The translations under genes were made by a program, and so were the position numbers. This document shows, piece by piece, positions 5,630 through 7,185 of a DNA stretch of 7,185 nt (position 1 is the first letter of the stretch; every line of letters starts with the position of its first letter). The stretch comes from Acidimicrobiia bacterium. Its GTDB lineage: Bacteria; Actinomycetota; Acidimicrobiia; IMCC26256; JAENVU01. The stretch spans positions 1-7,185 of the forward strand of contig JAENVU010000130.1 of the NCBI GenBank assembly GCA_016650415.1, in the 5' to 3' direction. The notes under the pieces were generated by a model, which was not told where the DNA came from, did not search any database, and saw only the letters and a program-made list of their open reading frames with translations.

Positions 5630-6865
5630 TCAGTTCCGGGGGAGGTTGCGGAACGGCTCGGTCTTGTCCGGTCGGGCTTCACCGGGGAGACCGAGCACAC
5701 GCTCACCGATGACGTTGCGCTGGATCTGTTCGGTGCCGCCGCCGATCCGGACCGACCACTGGTTGAGGAACAGCTGCTGGAACATGCCGTCGTCGAGCGC
5801 GTCGGAGCCGGTCAACATGCCGCCGGGACCCTCGAGTGCGAGCGCCAGGTCGCCATCGCGCGCGACGCGTTCGGAGACGGCGAGTTTCATGATCGACATC
5901 TCCGGGCCCGGTGGCAGCCCCGCCTTGGCGCGTGCCTTGGCCCGCTGGCCGAGCCAGTTGAGGAGTTCGAACCGCGTGTAGGACTTCGCGAGTTCCTGGC
6001 GAATCACCGGATCCTCTGTGCGTCCGCACGAGCGTGCGAGCGCGGCCAGTGCCTTGAACCCCACGCCCGAGCCGCCGCCACCGATCATCTGCCGCTCGTT
6101 GCCGAGCGTGGTCTGGGCGATGCGCCACCCGTTGTCGACATCGCCGAGCACGTTGGCGACGGGAACCCGCACGTCGGTGAGGAACACCTCGTTGAAGTGT
6201 GCGTACCCCGTGATCTGCCGGAGCGGTCGCACTTCGATCCCGGGGGAGCGCATGTCGACCGCGATCCAGGTGATGCCCTGATGCTTCGGAACGTCCCAGT
6301 TGGTACGTACGAGCATCATTCCCCAGTCGGAGAAATGCGCACCGGAAGTCCAGACCTTCTGGCCGTTCACCACGAACTCGTCGCCGTCGCGTTCGGCCCG
6401 GGTGGCGAGGCCGGCCAAGTCCGACCCGGCGCCGGGCTCCGAGAACAGCTGGCACCACACGTGCTCGCCGTTCAGCATGCGCGGGAGGAAGAAGTTCTTC
6501 TGCTCCTCGGTCCCATGCTGGATGATCGTGGGCCCGACCATCCCGATCGCGACCATGAACACGCCCGACGACACCAGGACCCGCGACTCCTCCTGAGCGA
6601 AGATCCGCGCCTGGGCGACGGTTCCGCCGCGCCCGCCGTATTCGGATGGCCAGGTGATCCCGGCCCAGCCGTTGGCGGCGAGGGTTGCCTGCCAATCCCG
6701 ACATTCCTGAACGTGTTCCGCCTCGAGTTCTGCCGACATCTCCTTCCCCAACGGGCTGGAGGACACTCCAGGTGGGCGCGGCGGCGCGTGCGTGGTGAGG
6801 AACTCACGCGCCGCGAGCCGAAACTCGTGATCGGCAGGGGACTCGTCAACGGGGGCGTCAGTCAC
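5630..6865 (-). CDS. Acyl-CoA dehydrogenase (FadE type)
   Basis: With the start at GTG 6865 the product has 411 residues, normal for the family. It is an FAD flavoprotein removing two hydrogens from an acyl-CoA to give the 2-enoyl-CoA. Visible are the N-terminal helical part with GWAGITWPSEYGG (66-78), the FAD-contact strand CQLFSEPGAGSDLA (138-151), KVWTSGAHFSDW (170-181), and the C-terminal RIGGGTEQIQRNVIGERVLGLP (373-394). At the position of the medium-chain enzyme's catalytic Glu (x-EGT) there is Gly376-Gly377-Gly378-Thr. E257 in LGNERQM on helix G corresponds to the catalytic Glu of isovaleryl- and long-chain-type enzymes and is the likely base. The frame is open back to 7141, but the extra residues are not protein-like and overlap the divergent permease. 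The substrate is unknown; branched-chain, fatty or sterol side-chain acyl-CoA are all possible. No partner subunit or acyl-CoA ligase is in the window. Confidence 0.92.
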   Translation of the reverse strand: MTDAPVDESPADHEFRLAAREFLTTHAPPRPPGVSSSPLGKEMSAELEAEHVQECRDWQATLAANGWAGITWPSEYGGRGGTVAQARIFAQEESRVLVSSGVFMVAIGMVGPTIIQHGTEEQKNFFLPRMLNGEHVWCQLFSEPGAGSDLAGLATRAERDGDEFVVNGQKVWTSGAHFSDWGMMLVRTNWDVPKHQGITWIAVDMRSPGIEVRPLRQITGYAHFNEVFLTDVRVPVANVLGDVDNGWRIAQTTLGNERQMIGGGGSGVGFKALAALARSCGRTEDPVIRQELAKSYTRFELLNWLGQRAKARAKAGLPPGPEMSIMKLAVSERVARDGDLALALEGPGGMLTGSDALDDGMFQQLFLNQWSVRIGGGTEQIQRNVIGERVLGLPGEARPDKTEPFRNLPRN

Positions 6866-6872
6866 GGGCGGG

Positions 6873-6878
6873 ACCGTA
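6873..6878 (-). promoter_or_regulatory. -10 element of the acyl-CoA dehydrogenase gene, implying a leaderless mRNA
   Basis: The minus strand reads TACGGT (TANNNT pattern), ending 7 bases before the GTG at 6865. Transcription would begin at about the start codon itself. The absence of any Shine-Dalgarno before that GTG fits a leaderless transcript, which is common in actinobacteria. Confidence 0.4.
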
Positions 6879-6884
6879 TCCGCA

Positions 6885-6910
6885 GACGCCCGCGTCCGGC
6901 GAGACGTCTC
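6885..6910. promoter_or_regulatory. Two neighbouring palindromes in a divergent promoter region
   Basis: GACGC-CC-GCGTC (6885-6896) and the perfect 10-bp palindrome GAGACGTCTC (6901-6910) lie 15 bp apart centre to centre in the 67-bp gap between the acyl-CoA dehydrogenase and permease genes. They fall around the expected -35 zone of the dehydrogenase, so a dimeric regulator could act here on one or both genes. Short palindromes are frequent in GC-rich DNA, so this is only a candidate. Confidence 0.3.
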
Positions 6911-6932
6911 CCATCGGGCAGGATGGGTCCCG

Positions 6933-7185
6933 ATGTGGCGAGCGACGATCAAGGGTGTTCTCGCCCGCAAGGTGCGACTGTTCCTGACCGCGCTCGCCGT
7001 CGTGCTGGGCGTGACCTTCGTCAGCGGCACGTACGTCCTCACCGACACGCTCCACGCATCCCTCGGTGAGATCTTCCAGGAGTACGCCTCGGGGAGTGAT
7101 CTCGTCGTGGCCGCGCCGACCCAGGTCGGCGACCGCGCCACCAGTCGTCAGCGCATTCCCGCAGCGACGGCCTCGGAGGTCCGCA
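6933..7185 (+). CDS. ABC transporter permease, FtsX/MacB-type, N-terminal 84 residues (cut by window edge)
   Basis: Translation from ATG 6933 stays open for 84 codons to the window end. A short basic start (MWRATIKGVLARKVR) is followed by one membrane segment (about 17-36, LFLTALAVVLGVTFVSGTYV) and then TDTLHASLGEIFQEY and an extracytoplasmic stretch (SGSDLVVAAP). The ARK-(V/L)-R-L-x-L-T-A-L-A-V-V-L-G-V pattern plus the (F/Y)VLTDTL sequence is what I know from actinobacterial permeases of the FtsX/MacB class, which typically have four or more helices and large external loops and pair with a LolD-like ATPase. An AGGA 9 bases upstream supports the start. No cognate ATPase is in the window. The gene diverges from the acyl-CoA dehydrogenase, but a functional link is not evident. 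Confidence 0.8.
   Translation, partial: MWRATIKGVLARKVRLFLTALAVVLGVTFVSGTYVLTDTLHASLGEIFQEYASGSDLVVAAPTQVGDRATSRQRIPAATASEVR

Noticed and set aside
5591..7069. 492-codon plus-strand open frame antisense to the acyl-CoA dehydrogenase
   Set aside because: It mirrors a real gene in a GC-rich genome. Its translation is His/Arg/Pro-rich without recognisable motifs, and the minus-strand protein is unmistakable.
6866..7141. N-terminal extension of the acyl-CoA dehydrogenase frame up to 7141
   Set aside because: It would overlap the permease gene on the other strand. The family's normal N-terminus begins near GTG 6865, and the extra 92 residues look like antisense translation.

Overview
The window is GC-rich and densely coded on both strands. 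GTG starts, strong third-position GC bias (long spurious reading frames run antisense to real genes), an IlvX-type thiamine-diphosphate enzyme, a FadE-type acyl-CoA dehydrogenase and an FtsX/MacB-type permease all point to an actinobacterium. The short J-domain protein makes me lean towards Acidimicrobiia, but that is a weak inference. There is no sign of a mobile element, CRISPR array, tRNA or rRNA, and the content looks chromosomal and metabolic.

Left part, minus strand (read from 3700 down to 1). A presumed promoter and an 18-bp operator-like palindrome (3715-3762) precede a two-gene operon: an FAD-linked D-2-hydroxyacid dehydrogenase (2312-3700) and an acetolactate-synthase-like ThDP enzyme of the IlvX type (750-2315), overlapping by ATGA. 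The first enzyme type makes 2-oxoacids and the second consumes them, so the pair looks like a short 2-hydroxyacid degradation route. A strong two-tier hairpin (683-727) separates it from a second couplet: a beta-carbonic-anhydrase-family protein (130-636) overlapping by GTGA with the start of an SsuD-like flavin-dependent monooxygenase cut by the window edge (1-133). Some proteins of this carbonic anhydrase branch hydrolyse carbonyl sulfide and SsuD releases sulfite from sulfonates, so this couplet may be a small sulfur-scavenging unit (inference).

Middle, plus strand. Transcribed away from the dehydrogenase are a short J-domain protein with an uncharacterised C-terminal domain (3797-4420) and, 33 bases later, a 370-residue protein resembling lipocalin-type CrtC/AttH-like proteins (4454-5566). 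Neither can be assigned a substrate or partner from sequence alone.

Right part. A symmetrical two-tier hairpin (5573-5619) lies between the convergent ends of the 370-residue protein and an acyl-CoA dehydrogenase (5630-6865, minus). The dehydrogenase appears to have a leaderless GTG start. It diverges from an ABC-transporter permease (6933 to beyond the window end), with two small palindromes in the 67-bp gap.

The most notable points are the carbonic-anhydrase-like/SsuD-like couplet, the oxidase-ThDP operon with its promoter-operator arrangement, and the two uncharacterised plus-strand proteins. I see no clear evidence of a wholly new multi-gene system.
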